Assembly (NCBI GenBank): GCA_910580045.1
Contig: CAJTXF010000014.1
Location: 21,603 to 44,624, forward strand
Length of the DNA stretch: 23,022 nucleotides
Direction: 5' to 3'
Source of the DNA: an uncultured Eubacteriales bacterium
GTDB lineage: Bacteria > Bacillota > Clostridia > Oscillospirales > Acutalibacteraceae
Shown here: piece after piece, positions 13,650 to 21,602 of the stretch
How positions within the stretch are numbered: the stretch's first letter is position 1
Layout of the letters: every line of letters begins with the position of its first letter
The notes under the pieces: model-generated
Database searches by the model: none
The model's input: the letters and a program-made list of their open reading frames with translations, nothing else
What the model was told of the DNA's origin: nothing
Made by a program: the position numbers and the translations under genes

Positions 13650-14351
13650 ATGGACAATTCATTTTTACACAGCAAAAAGCTCCTGCTGGTCGATGACGAG
13701 CCGGAGCTTTTGAAAATGGTGTCAGCTATTTTAGCGGACGAGGGCTTTCAGCGCCTTGTGACCGCCGCCAATATGAAAGAGGGAATTGCCGCCGCTGAAA
13801 CGGAAAAGCCTGATCTGGCGATTTTGGATGTGATGCTCCCGGACGGTGACGGCTTTTCCCTGATGGAGCAGATACGCGCATGGACGGATATTCCCGTGAT
13901 TTTTCTGACGGCCCGTGACGAGGCGGCGGACAAGCTGGCAGGGCTGGGCCTTGGAGCGGACGATTATATCGCAAAACCCTTTCTGCCCCAGGAATTTCTG
14001 CTGCGGGTTTACGCCGTTCTGCGCCGGTGCTACAAAGAGGACGCAGCCGTTTTGAAGCTGGATAGCTGTACGGTAGATTTCAGCCGGGCCGAAGTGGATA
14101 AGGGCGGTGAGATACTTCCCTTGACAGCGATGGAGCATAGGCTGCTGGAAACTCTTGCGAAGAATGAGGGCCGCATTGTGACAGTGGACACGCTCTGCGA
14201 GGCCCTATGGGGCGACAATCCCTTTGGCTATGAAAACAGCTTGAACGCCCATGTGCGGCGCGTCCGGGAGAAAATCGAGGCAGACCCGTCAAAGCCGGTG
14301 TCCTTGCTGACAGTCAAAGGGCTGGGCTATAAGCTGCTGGCAAGGAAATAG
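13650..14351 (+). CDS. OmpR/PhoB-family response regulator
   Basis: A 233-aa two-domain regulator. The receiver has the acidic pair D15/D16, phosphoacceptor D60 in LAILDVMLPDGDG, T87 in IFLTARD and K109 in DDYIAKP. The C-terminal winged helix includes LTAMEHRLLETLAKNEGRIV and NAHVRRVREKIE. GGGGAG precedes the ATG. The kinase gene starts 3 bp after its stop, so the two are one operon. Orientation opposite to an adjacent LanFEG-like transporter suggests it is the transcriptional activator of that transporter, binding sites such as 12980-12999. Confidence 0.9.
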   Translation: MDNSFLHSKKLLLVDDEPELLKMVSAILADEGFQRLVTAANMKEGIAAAETEKPDLAILDVMLPDGDGFSLMEQIRAWTDIPVIFLTARDEAADKLAGLGLGADDYIAKPFLPQEFLLRVYAVLRRCYKEDAAVLKLDSCTVDFSRAEVDKGGEILPLTAMEHRLLETLAKNEGRIVTVDTLCEALWGDNPFGYENSLNAHVRRVREKIEADPSKPVSLLTVKGLGYKLLARK

Positions 14352-14354
14352 CAG

Positions 14355-15722
14355 ATGAAAGCATTTGGAAAATATATATCAAAGTATCTTCTTTCCTTTT
14401 TTGCCTTTGCGCTGGTTCTCCTGCTTGTCAACATTCTGGCGTTTGCTTTGACGTTCGGAGGTATCGTATTCAGGGAATACGGTTCGGCATCACCGGCAAA
14501 TATGTTAGAGGCCGTGGCTGCTGATCTGTCGGCATCCGGCATATCAGAAGAAAGGCTGCAAGAGTTAAACCGCAATCAGATTTGGGCTATGCTATTGGAT
14601 GCAAGCGGGCGTTGTATTTGGGAAGTGTCTTTACCAGAGGAAATACCGACACAGTACACCATTCAGGATGTGGCTGTGTTCTCAAAAGGCTATCTGCAAG
14701 ACTATCCTGTTTTTGTGCGGAACACAGATAATGGCCTGCTGGTGTTGGGCTACCCAAAAGACAGCTTTATGAAGCTGACAGGAAACTATTTCCCAATACG
14801 GGCGATTAGGATTTTCCCGCTCTTTATAACCGGCATTTTGGCAATAGACATAGTGCTTCTGTTTTTGGTCTACTATCTCTCTAAAAGAAAAATCTCCAAA
14901 AATACAGAGCCGATTATGGCTTCTATCAAAACACTATCCACGGGAAAACCTGTTGATTTGTCCATTCGAGGCGAGTTGTCGGAAATTGCGGATAGCGTCA
15001 ATCAAGCGTCCCAGGTGTTGAGCAGACAAAACCAGGCCCGCGCCAACTGGATTAGCGGCGTTTCCCATGATATACGCACACCACTCTCTATGATTATGGG
15101 ATATGCCCAACGGATTGCCGGAGATCACGAGGCCAGTGGGAATATTCAGCAGGAGGCAGAAATCATCCGGGCGCAGAGTACAAAGATCAAAGACTTGGTA
15201 CAGGACTTGAATTTGGTATCGCAGTTAGAATATGAAATGCAGCCGCTCCATAAGGAGCCTGTGCGCCTGTCTAAACTGCTGCGCTCTTATGCGGCGGATT
15301 TGCTCAATACTGGTATTCCTAAAAAATACTCATTTGGAGTGGAAATTTCAAAAAACTCCGAAACTGCTGTCATAGAATGTGACGCGCGGCTGATTTCACG
15401 GGCGATCAACAATCTGGTGCAGAACAGCATCAATCACAACCCGCAAGGCTGTACCATCAGTCTGCGTCTTGACTGTTCGGACAGCACCGTTTCCCTGACT
15501 GTCGCCGACGATGGCGTGGGTCTATCCCCCGAAAAGCTGCGGGAACTGAAAGAAAAGCCGCATTACATGGAGAGTACCGATGAACGGCTTGACTTGCGGC
15601 ATGGGCTGGGGCTATTGTTGGTGAGGCAGATCGTGGAGGCGCATGGTGGAACAATGAAAATTGAAAGCGCGCCGCAGAGTGGATATAAGACGATTTTGAC
15701 ACTTCAAAAGCCATGTTCTTAA
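14355..15722 (+). CDS. Sensor histidine kinase partner of the response regulator
   Basis: A 455-aa membrane kinase. Hydrophobic segments at about 11-38 and 152-175 bracket an extracytoplasmic domain of some 110 residues, followed by a HAMP-like linker (180-230). The HisKA domain has H238 in SGVSHDIRTPLSM. The ATPase domain has the N-box INNLVQNSINHN (352-362), DDGVGL (385-390) and HGLGLLLVRQIVEAHGG (416-432). All catalytic boxes are present. The medium-sized sensor domain differs from the very short loop of BceS-type kinases and fits LanK/CprK-type sensors of cationic peptides. Terminator at 15830-15866. Confidence 0.9.
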   Translation: MKAFGKYISKYLLSFFAFALVLLLVNILAFALTFGGIVFREYGSASPANMLEAVAADLSASGISEERLQELNRNQIWAMLLDASGRCIWEVSLPEEIPTQYTIQDVAVFSKGYLQDYPVFVRNTDNGLLVLGYPKDSFMKLTGNYFPIRAIRIFPLFITGILAIDIVLLFLVYYLSKRKISKNTEPIMASIKTLSTGKPVDLSIRGELSEIADSVNQASQVLSRQNQARANWISGVSHDIRTPLSMIMGYAQRIAGDHEASGNIQQEAEIIRAQSTKIKDLVQDLNLVSQLEYEMQPLHKEPVRLSKLLRSYAADLLNTGIPKKYSFGVEISKNSETAVIECDARLISRAINNLVQNSINHNPQGCTISLRLDCSDSTVSLTVADDGVGLSPEKLRELKEKPHYMESTDERLDLRHGLGLLLVRQIVEAHGGTMKIESAPQSGYKTILTLQKPCS

Positions 15723-15829
15723 AGCCCCCACATTTTGTATGATTGTTTCTTAATAAGAACACTGTAAATACAAGGCTTTTCAAAGCCTACCAACCACAAA
15801 AAATAATATTTGATCTATCACATTACGCT

Positions 15830-15866
15830 AAAAGCCGTCCGGCATGAAAAAACGGGCGGCTTTTTT
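15830..15866 (+). terminator. Terminator of the regulator/kinase operon
   Basis: AAAAGCCGTCC (15830-15840) pairs with GGGCGGCTTTT (15854-15864) with one wobble and runs into TTTTTT. It lies 108 bp after the kinase stop. Confidence 0.82.
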
Positions 15867-15953
15867 GAGTGGATAGACGGAAAGGAGGCAAAAAATAATT
15901 ACAGAAATTTAACCCCGAAATCTATGCAACTTTCACAAAAAGGAGGTTAGTGA

Positions 15954-17240
15954 ATGGCAGATGAAAAACTGAACACAGGCCCCGGCAGTGAAAAACTCCC
16001 GGAGGCTCCCGAGCCTGTTGCGACAGACCAGCCCCAGACCCCGGCTCCCGAACAGGCCGCCGCACCCACGCCCCAGCAGGAACAGGCCGGGCCTGCCCAG
16101 CCCGCTCCCGGCGATGTGGTGGTGTCCTTTGACAAGATCAATGAGCTGATGGGCGAAAAGCGGCAGGCGGCCCGGGCCCAGGTGGAAAAGGAGGCGGCGG
16201 GTAAAGACGGAAAGGAGGAACTTCCCGCCGCTGGCGGCGATAAGCCGAAAACGCCCCGGCGTGGCCGCCCGCCCAAAGAAGAAAAAGCGGGGCCCACTGG
16301 CAAGGAGGAAACAAAGCCACGCAAGGGCCGCCCGCCCAAGGAGGATAAAACGGCCCCCGGAAAGTCAAAGCCGCCTAAACGAGACAAAGTGTCCCGAAGT
16401 GACAGCAAAGCCCCGGATGCCCCAAAGGGCGCTCCCGTCCGGGAGGCCGCTGTCCCGGAGCCGCCTGCTCCCGAGCCCGCCGCCCCGCCCCGTCCCATTG
16501 ACGAGGGAAAGCTGGTTTATTTGAAACTTTCCGAGCTCCATGCGTTCCATACTTTCCGGGATCACCCGTTCCAGGTAAAGGACGATGAAAAAATGGTCGA
16601 GCTAGTGGGGACGATCAAGGAGCATGGCGTTATGACTCCCGCCACCGTCCGCCCGGAAAAGGACGGCAACGGCTATGAGATTGTGGCGGGCCACCGCCGC
16701 CACCGTGGAAGTGAGCTGGCCGGGCTAAAGGAGCTCCCCTGTATCGTCCGCAGCATGACGGACATCGAGGCTGTCCGGGAAATGAAAAACAGCAACAAAC
16801 AGCGTGGGGAGCCCCTGCCCAGCGAGCTTGCAAAACTTTTGGATCTGGAAGTGGAGGCCATCAAGCACCAGGGAGGCCGTCTGGACGGCGTGGCCGAGGG
16901 GGACATCGGAAAACGCTCCGTTGAGATTGTCGGAGAAAACAACGGCATGAACTATAAAAAAGTCATGCGCTATATCCGGCTGAACTCCCTTGTCCCGGAG
17001 CTCTTGAACAAGGTGGACGAGAAAGGGCTTGGCTTTATGCCCGCCGTGGAGCTGTCCTACATTAAACCGAAAAATCAAAGGCTTGTTGCCGTTTCCATTG
17101 ACGGCGAGCAGTCCTCCCCCTCGGTAGCCCAGGCAAAACGGCTCCGGGAGCTGGATAAAGAGGGAAAGCTCAAAGGCGTTTGTAATAGCGTCTATCAAAG
17201 TACGGATAGAGAAGGAAGAAAAAGACCGCAAAAAACTTGA
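15954..17240 (+). CDS. parB: ParB-like nuclease-domain protein with AT-hooks, altered C-terminus
   Basis: A 428-aa frame starting at ATG 15954 behind AGGAGG. Residues 1-185 are Pro/Ala/Lys-rich and disordered, with two AT-hook cores, RRGRPPK (about 102-108) and RKGRPPK (about 123-129). The ParB N-terminal domain follows at 187-290 with YEIVAGHRRHRGSELAGLKE (box II-like GxRRxR) and NSNKQRGEPLPSELA; an HTH-like region with KVMRYIRLNSLVPELLNKV comes next. Such ParB homologues are common in Tn1549-like ICEs and may help maintain the element. From about 17176 the sequence no longer looks ParB-like (NSVYQSTDREGRK), and the same DNA reads as a phage tail gene in another frame. The original C-terminus has therefore been replaced at a junction. 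Confidence 0.75.
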   Translation: MADEKLNTGPGSEKLPEAPEPVATDQPQTPAPEQAAAPTPQQEQAGPAQPAPGDVVVSFDKINELMGEKRQAARAQVEKEAAGKDGKEELPAAGGDKPKTPRRGRPPKEEKAGPTGKEETKPRKGRPPKEDKTAPGKSKPPKRDKVSRSDSKAPDAPKGAPVREAAVPEPPAPEPAAPPRPIDEGKLVYLKLSELHAFHTFRDHPFQVKDDEKMVELVGTIKEHGVMTPATVRPEKDGNGYEIVAGHRRHRGSELAGLKELPCIVRSMTDIEAVREMKNSNKQRGEPLPSELAKLLDLEVEAIKHQGGRLDGVAEGDIGKRSVEIVGENNGMNYKKVMRYIRLNSLVPELLNKVDEKGLGFMPAVELSYIKPKNQRLVAVSIDGEQSSPSVAQAKRLRELDKEGKLKGVCNSVYQSTDREGRKRPQKT

Positions 17241-17265
17241 GGCAAAGCAGAAGGGGGCGCATTGA
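17182..17265 (+). pseudogene. 3' scrap of a possible phage tail gene
   Basis: In the frame other than parB, the DNA reads VIASIKVRIEKEEKDRKKLE and ends KQKGAH with a stop at 17263-17265, three bases before the tape-measure start. Position directly before a tape-measure N-terminus suggests the end of a tail assembly chaperone or similar gene. The sequence alone is too short to name, and the upstream part has been lost at the junction with parB. Confidence 0.35.
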
Positions 17266-17267
17266 GT

Positions 17268-17351
17268 ATGGCCAGCATACAGACAGGGGTAGAATTATAT
17301 GACGGGTTTACCGGCCCTTTAATGTCCATTACCAATGCGCTTAGTCGGTGA
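17268..17351 (+). pseudogene. N-terminal scrap of a phage tail tape-measure protein
   Basis: ATG 17268 opens MASIQTGVELYDGFTGPLMS followed by ITNALSR and a stop. This is the characteristic start of tail tape-measure proteins of Firmicute phages (MAsI.T.i.l.DgfT.plmsI), which normally run for hundreds of residues. The frame is cut where the ArdA-like fragment on the opposite strand begins (17341). A small prophage fragment is thus wedged between two ICE genes. Only 27 residues support the call. Confidence 0.5.
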
Positions 17352-17688
17352 TGCGGCTGATCGTTCGCAATTCGGTGTTCTTCTGCTGCAAGGCGGCGTT
17401 CAGTGTGCCGATCTCGTAGGCGTCCAGCTTTTCCAGCCGGGCGGCGAGGAAATTCAGCTCGTTCACGCCGGAGGCCAGCACCAAATCGTAGGGGATAGCC
17501 AGGTGTCGGCCCTCCGGGGAGAAAAAGCCGCTGATGAAATAGTCCCAGGGATTATCCTGCGTGACGCCGATCTGCCCCATCGCCGCCCGCACCTGTTCCG
17601 CCGTGGCGGGCAAGTCCAGCCAGACGCCGGATTTGCCGTCCCGCTGGGTGGTGTGATTGCTCAACTGTATGGAAAATACTTCGCTCAC
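17341..17688 (-). pseudogene. Truncated ArdA-like antirestriction protein
   Basis: A GTG start at 17688 (AAAGGAG 7 nt upstream) opens 115 residues: MSEVFSIQLSNHTTQRDGKS...GVWLDLPATAEQVRAAMGQIG...DYFISGF...LNFLAARLEKLDAYEI...RITD. The pattern of a short strand, GxWLxLPATxEqV, the acidic YFI segment and nELNfLAarL matches ArdA-type antirestriction proteins and their relatives in conjugative transposons, which mimic DNA to block restriction enzymes. Homologues are longer; this frame ends just where the phage scrap starts, so its C-terminal part is lost. Upstream on the same strand is the topoisomerase remnant. Confidence 0.6.
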
Positions 17689-17714
17689 TCGGTCGCTCCT
17701 TTCTGATCACAGCA

Positions 17715-17744
17715 CAAGGCCCCATCCAATCGGACGGAGCCTTG
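17715..17744. repeat. Hairpin between topoisomerase and ArdA-like remnants
   Basis: A 13-bp stem (17715-17727 with 17732-17744, two G-T pairs, AATC loop) lies between the stop of the topoisomerase remnant and the ArdA-like start. There is no T-tract on either side, so it is probably a processing or attenuation structure rather than a terminator. Confidence 0.5.
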
Positions 17745-17756
17745 CGTCTGAAAATA

Positions 17757-18356
17757 TTATTGCTTTTTCCACTCCATGCGGAAATTGACGTACTTCCCGC
17801 CGGTATCGGCCAGAAGTACCGTGCCGTCGTAGGTCTTGCCGGTCTTGGGGGAGAACAGGCCCTTGATCTTCACCTTTGGGCGGCTGTTCGGCTTTCTTCT
17901 CCCGCTGGATGGAAGCGCAAACGGCCTGCGCTCCCGCACAGTCCGTCTTGACGCTCTCCGCCTCGGTGGGGTCATGGAAGCGGTCGCTTGCCGCCTCCAT
18001 GCCGCCCCCGGCGATATGGACGATGTGATATTTCTCTTTCTGGAAGCCGGTGATCTTGGCGTCCCTGTCCGCCAGCATTTTCAGGGTGGGGGTCTGGACG
18101 CGGCCCACGGTCAGGGCCTTGTGGTACAGCACAGAGAAAAGCCGGGTGGCGTTAATGCCGATCAGCCAGTCCGCCTTGGCCCGGCACAGCGCCGATTGAT
18201 GCAGGGGGTCATAATCCCGGCCCGGTTTCAGGTGGGCGAAGCCCTCCCGGATGGCGCTGTCCTCCATGCTGGAGATCCACAGCCGCTTCATGGGCTTGGT
18301 ACAGCCCGCCAGGCGGTAGCCGTGCGGAAGATCAATTCGCCCTCCCGCCCGGCGTC
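17757..18356 (-). pseudogene. topB: Topoisomerase III remnant, deleted at the 5' end and internally
   Basis: From about 18356 the minus strand reads TDAGREGELIFRT, then after a one-base loss near 18318-18321 AGCTKPMKRLWISSMEDSAI...SALCRAKADWLIGINATRLFS...VGRVQTPTLKMLADRDAKI, the core of bacterial topoisomerase III. After EREKK-type sequence ending in QPPK the frame jumps: the next in-register text is PKVKIKGLFSPKTGKTYDG...NFRMEWKKQ, the very C-terminus. The intervening part, including the catalytic Tyr domain, has been deleted at CCGCCCAAAGG (about 17876-17886). The N-terminal toprim part is missing because the serine-recombinase element was inserted right before TDAGREGE. The gene is an inactive ICE relic. 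Confidence 0.85.
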
Positions 18357-18394
18357 TGTTGGATAGTTGGAATAGGTGACTTAGAAAATATCCA

Positions 18395-20032
18395 TTATTC
18401 AAGGGTTTCCAGTGCCCCTATGAACTTGTAATGGATAGTAAGTCGTTGAATTTTCTGCCCGTCTATCTCTACGGGTTCAGAAACAAGAATTTTTTCTATA
18501 AGTTGGTTGATTATCTTAAAATTGAGTTCCGTTATTCCTGCATAACCGCTTATCTGCTCCGCAAAATGCTCAATGGAAGATAACTGTTCTTTGTCCGCTA
18601 TGGCACTTTTTTCAAGTTCCTTTATCTTGGCTGTCAGTTCTTCCTGCTCGCTGTCATACCTTGCCGACAACATTTGGAAACGCTTTTCCGTTATCAGTTC
18701 CCTTGTCAAATCCTCATACAGTTTGGCATACAGGTTTTCTATTTCCGACACTCGCTGTTTACATTGCCTTAGTTCCTTTTTCTGCTGTTCCTTGTCCGCT
18801 GACAGTTGGAGATTAAGACGCTCCGCAATTTCCGTTACCATTGCTTTCCTGTCCGCCAGTGCCTGTCCTGCGTGCTTCTGAATGTCCGCAAGCACAACTT
18901 CGTGAACCGTCCTCGCCTCAATGGTGTGTGATGAACAGCCCTCTTTCCCAAACTTGCGGTATTTGGTACAGCAGTAGAAAGTCTTGTCCAGTACGTTGTT
19001 CCGCTTTCTTTTCTGCTCGACTTTGGCAAGCATGGCACTCCCACAATCAGCGCATTTTATAATCCCTCGGAAAATGTTGTCATATCCGCTTGAGCTTTCC
19101 CCGATAACGGGCGGTCTGCCGTCCAAAATCTTCTGTACGGTGTTCCAACGGTTCTGTTCAATGATTGGCTCATGTGTTCCATAGATGATTTCACGCTCCG
19201 CATACGGGATATACTGTCTTTTCTTGGAACGCATGGTCTTTGTCGGTCTTTCCGCTACGGTGAGGTTTCCTGCATAGACGGGATTGCGTAAAATCTTGCT
19301 GACATAGGCAGTATCCCAGTCATACATTTTTTCCTCGTCAGTGTACCGCTCAAACATTTCCTTTTTGTAGAAACTCGGCTTAATGACTTTTGCCTTGCGC
19401 AAGCGGTTACAGATAGTGTGAAGCCCCACACCCTCCTCGGCAATTGAGAAAATCAGTTCCACAACAGGGGCGGTCACTTCATCAATGACAAGGTGGTTAT
19501 GGTCTTTCTCGTCTTTCTGATAACCGAACGGGGCGGTAGTAGCCATATACTTGCCCTGCATTCTCCTTGCATGGAGTGCGCTCTTGATTTTCCTTGACGT
19601 GTCCTTTGCGTACATTTCATTGATGATGTTGCGAAACGGCGTAATATCCATTTGTGCGTTGTCTATGGAGTCCACACCGTCATTGATTGCAATGTACCGC
19701 ACGTTATGGTTGGGGAAAAACACCTCGATATATGTACCCGTTTCAAGATAATTCCTCCCCAAACGTGACAGGTCTTTTGTGATGAGCGTTGACACTTCCC
19801 CGTCCTGTATGTCCTCGATAAGCTGTCGGAAAGCGGGGCGGTCATAGTTCGTACCGCTGTAACCGTCATCAACGTAAAACTGGCAGTTGAGAAAACCGTT
19901 GCGCTTGGCATATTCTTTCAGCATGGTTTTCTGTGTGCTGATACTCATGCTCTCGTTGTTTGTGCCGTCGTCTTTGGAAAGCCTGCAATATAAAGCAGTG
20001 ATTTTGTCGTTATTCAGTTTTGCCCTTTTCAT
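18395..20032 (-). CDS. Large serine recombinase (TndX/TnpX type), intact
   Basis: A 545-aa site-specific recombinase. The catalytic domain has S19 in ALYCRLSKDDG, YVDDGYSGTNYDRPAF (53-68), ITKDLSRLGRNYLETG (84-99) and the E-helix near 140. The recombinase domain includes APFGYQKDE and SKILRNPVYAGNLTV (245-259). The zinc ribbon uses C327, C330, C354 or C355, and C366. A coiled coil spans about 400-490, followed by the usual C-terminal strand region. AGGAGGACAAA precedes the ATG, with promoter at 20073-20101. All motifs are intact, so it should still catalyse excision and integration of its own element. It is clearly different from the decayed recombinase at 8674-9273, showing that two elements are present. 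Confidence 0.93.
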   Translation of the reverse strand: MKRAKLNNDKITALYCRLSKDDGTNNESMSISTQKTMLKEYAKRNGFLNCQFYVDDGYSGTNYDRPAFRQLIEDIQDGEVSTLITKDLSRLGRNYLETGTYIEVFFPNHNVRYIAINDGVDSIDNAQMDITPFRNIINEMYAKDTSRKIKSALHARRMQGKYMATTAPFGYQKDEKDHNHLVIDEVTAPVVELIFSIAEEGVGLHTICNRLRKAKVIKPSFYKKEMFERYTDEEKMYDWDTAYVSKILRNPVYAGNLTVAERPTKTMRSKKRQYIPYAEREIIYGTHEPIIEQNRWNTVQKILDGRPPVIGESSSGYDNIFRGIIKCADCGSAMLAKVEQKRKRNNVLDKTFYCCTKYRKFGKEGCSSHTIEARTVHEVVLADIQKHAGQALADRKAMVTEIAERLNLQLSADKEQQKKELRQCKQRVSEIENLYAKLYEDLTRELITEKRFQMLSARYDSEQEELTAKIKELEKSAIADKEQLSSIEHFAEQISGYAGITELNFKIINQLIEKILVSEPVEIDGQKIQRLTIHYKFIGALETLE

Positions 20033-20072
20033 TTTGTCCTCCTTGATGAAAAGGGACTTCCTCTTAACTCAT

Positions 20073-20101
20073 ATTATACTATATTCCCTTTTCCGTTTCC
20101 A
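20073..20101 (-). promoter_or_regulatory. Promoter of the inner serine recombinase
   Basis: On the minus strand TGGAAA (20101-20096), 17 bp and TATAAT (20078-20073) precede ATG 20032 by about 40 bp. The -35 is weak. The -35 box starts 4 bp beyond the stop codon of the 57-aa ORF. Confidence 0.65.
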
Positions 20102-20104
20102 GTG

Positions 20105-20278
20105 CTAATTTGCGTTGTTTGCCGCTATCTCCTTAACCTTTTTTGTTATCTGTTCCTCGGCTATCCGCTTGAATACTGTTTCCATTTTTTCAGTGCCTAC
20201 ATAGTGCCTTTCCACAATAATTTTTGTGGGTGGGTGCTGTCGGGTGGCTCTTTGCTGTGTATTGCTGTCTTTGCTCAT
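20105..20278 (-). CDS. 57-aa ORF upstream of the recombinase (TnpW-like position)
   Basis: ATG 20278 with AAAGGAG 7 nt upstream opens 57 codons: MSKDSNTQQRATRQHPPTKI, then IVERHYVGTEKMETVFKRIA and an EEQITKKVKEIAANNAN tail. The amphipathic, charged pattern and the place directly before a large serine recombinase match the small transposon proteins (TnpW-type and relatives) of clostridial elements, but I cannot confirm the family. It sits between a terminator (20293-20330) and the recombinase promoter, so it forms its own small unit. It may modulate excision, an inference from position. Confidence 0.6.
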   Translation of the reverse strand: MSKDSNTQQRATRQHPPTKIIVERHYVGTEKMETVFKRIAEEQITKKVKEIAANNAN

Positions 20279-20292
20279 AAATCTGCTCCTTT

Positions 20293-20330
20293 AAAATAAA
20301 ATAGAGCGCATAGATTTTCCTATACGCTCT
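20293..20330 (-). terminator. Terminator of the alpha/beta hydrolase gene
   Basis: AGAGCGTATAG (20330-20320 on the minus strand) pairs with CTATGCGCTCT (20313-20303) with one wobble, and ATTTTATTTTA follows. It begins 66 bp after the hydrolase stop at 20396. Confidence 0.82.
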
Positions 20331-20395
20331 GACGCTGTGTTACTTATTCAGTTCTGATTGTGGGAAATGGTTGTTTAGATACACAGGAATTTGTA

Positions 20396-21136
20396 TCAGC
20401 TTTGCAGATATTCAATCAGCTTATTTGCATATTCATCGCTATGCTCGTGTAAATACTGCCCATGTCCCATATGTTCAATCTCTATATCTACTATAGCAGG
20501 CAGATATTTCTTTAACAAAGTAACGCTCTTTCTTGGATATTGCTCATTTGAGCCTCTCCAGAACAAAATAACCCCCTTGTAATTTCTTATACTTTCAGGA
20601 ATATGATACCTATACACAAATTCACACGCATTTTTTATAGTATTTGAGGTGATGCCCGTATAAAGCATTTCGATAATACTGTTGTTATCTTTTCCCATAA
20701 CGGCGTCCATCATAAATTTAGGGATTGCTTTTCCGTTTTGAATCCGCTTGATTGCTTTGCAGAATATATATTCATATGGCTTTGTCAACAAGCCCATCTT
20801 TGTCAGAAACGCCGCATCCAAATGTGTTTTAGCGACATTAACATTGCCTCTTCCAATAATTTCAACAGCCATTGTTGCTCCCATAGAAAATCCAGACAGA
20901 CAATACAAATTACCAGATAGATTATTTATTATGTAATTTTCTATCTCGTCGCAATTGTTTTTAAGACTGACAAGTTCATCTGTTCTTTCACTGTGACCAT
21001 CCACTTCTGCCAATATCACATAATAATCTGCCAAATGTTTTAAAATTGGTTCATAGCAAAGCATTGCTGTGGAAGCCATTCCATGTATAAATAGTATTGA
21101 CCTATTATTTTTATCGCCAAAACATAAAAAATTCAT
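20396..21136 (-). CDS. Alpha/beta hydrolase, cargo of the inner element
   Basis: A 246-aa protein with SILFIHGMAS (oxyanion HG, residues 13-22), the nucleophile elbow GFSMG with S84, and a C-terminal EHMGHGQYLHEH segment whose H225 is the likely catalytic His. The usual acid strand reads ILFWRGSNEQY, where the common GxxD Asp is absent; E or a shifted residue may serve. ATG 21136 is chosen over 21187 because GGAGG (21149-21145) lies 8 nt upstream. Base composition is AT-rich compared with the backbone. It sits between the relaxase remnant and the recombinase with its own terminator. Its size resembles the small hydrolases sometimes seen as ICE cargo; the substrate is unknown. Confidence 0.82.
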   Translation of the reverse strand: MNFLCFGDKNNRSILFIHGMASTAMLCYEPILKHLADYYVILAEVDGHSERTDELVSLKNNCDEIENYIINNLSGNLYCLSGFSMGATMAVEIIGRGNVNVAKTHLDAAFLTKMGLLTKPYEYIFCKAIKRIQNGKAIPKFMMDAVMGKDNNSIIEMLYTGITSNTIKNACEFVYRYHIPESIRNYKGVILFWRGSNEQYPRKSVTLLKKYLPAIVDIEIEHMGHGQYLHEHSDEYANKLIEYLQS

Positions 21137-21215
21137 AACACTATCCTCCATCAATTCCGATTTTGTACCTTTAACAGAATACCACAATCAAACCCATATT
21201 TCTATTGAATTTCCA

Positions 21216-21455
21216 TTAAATTTCTTCCTCCCTCCGCTTAGTCTTGTTTTGTTGTCTGCTATGCTGTCGGCTCTCGTTCTGAAGCTCCCTTTCAAGGTTC
21301 TTTCTGTTGTAGCTGATTACTTCCGCATAAGCTAATTCTGTGGCGGTTTTGGTCTGCTCCTTGCCGATACTGTCATATTCCGATTGCAAAGACTGTATCT
21401 CTGCTTTCCACTGTTTAGGCGTTATTACTCCCGAATTAGAACATAGGAAATCTGG
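21216..21455 (-). pseudogene. C-terminal remnant of a mobilization relaxase (MobA/MobL-like)
   Basis: The minus strand is open for 79 codons after a stop at 21456-21458: PDFLCSNSGVITPKQWKAEI...TELAYAEVISYNRKNLEREL...KTKRREEEI. The Gln/Glu/Lys-rich helical tail and the ISYNRKNLERE segment fit the C-terminal region of relaxases of small clostridial mobilizable elements, by memory of the style rather than alignment. No start codon with a ribosome site precedes it, and the N-terminal nicking domain is missing. The deletion point lies near 21455. The element has probably lost self-encoded mobilization. Confidence 0.5.
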
Positions 21456-21602
21456 CTATGTTGAAAGAAAGCGGAGACCTTATCAGGGCAATGTTGTAAG
21501 GATCGCATAAAAGAAGCTGTTGCCTGTTTCGTGACCTTACCCATACATAACACCTACATTCTGCCGACAGGGTAGTGGGGCGCATGGACAGACTTTGTGG
21601 GC
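21456..21602. other. Unassigned sequence at a rearrangement junction
   Basis: Between the relaxase remnant and the hairpin block lies about 150 bp in which I see no convincing gene. A 39-codon frame on the minus strand (MGKVTKQATASFMRSL...) has no recognised family and no good ribosome site. It probably contains the deletion scar that removed the relaxase N-terminus. Confidence 0.4.

Noticed and set aside
15947..16498. 183-codon minus-strand frame
   Set aside because: Antisense to the Pro/Ala-rich arm of the ParB-like gene. Its Gly/Ser-rich text is a composition artefact.
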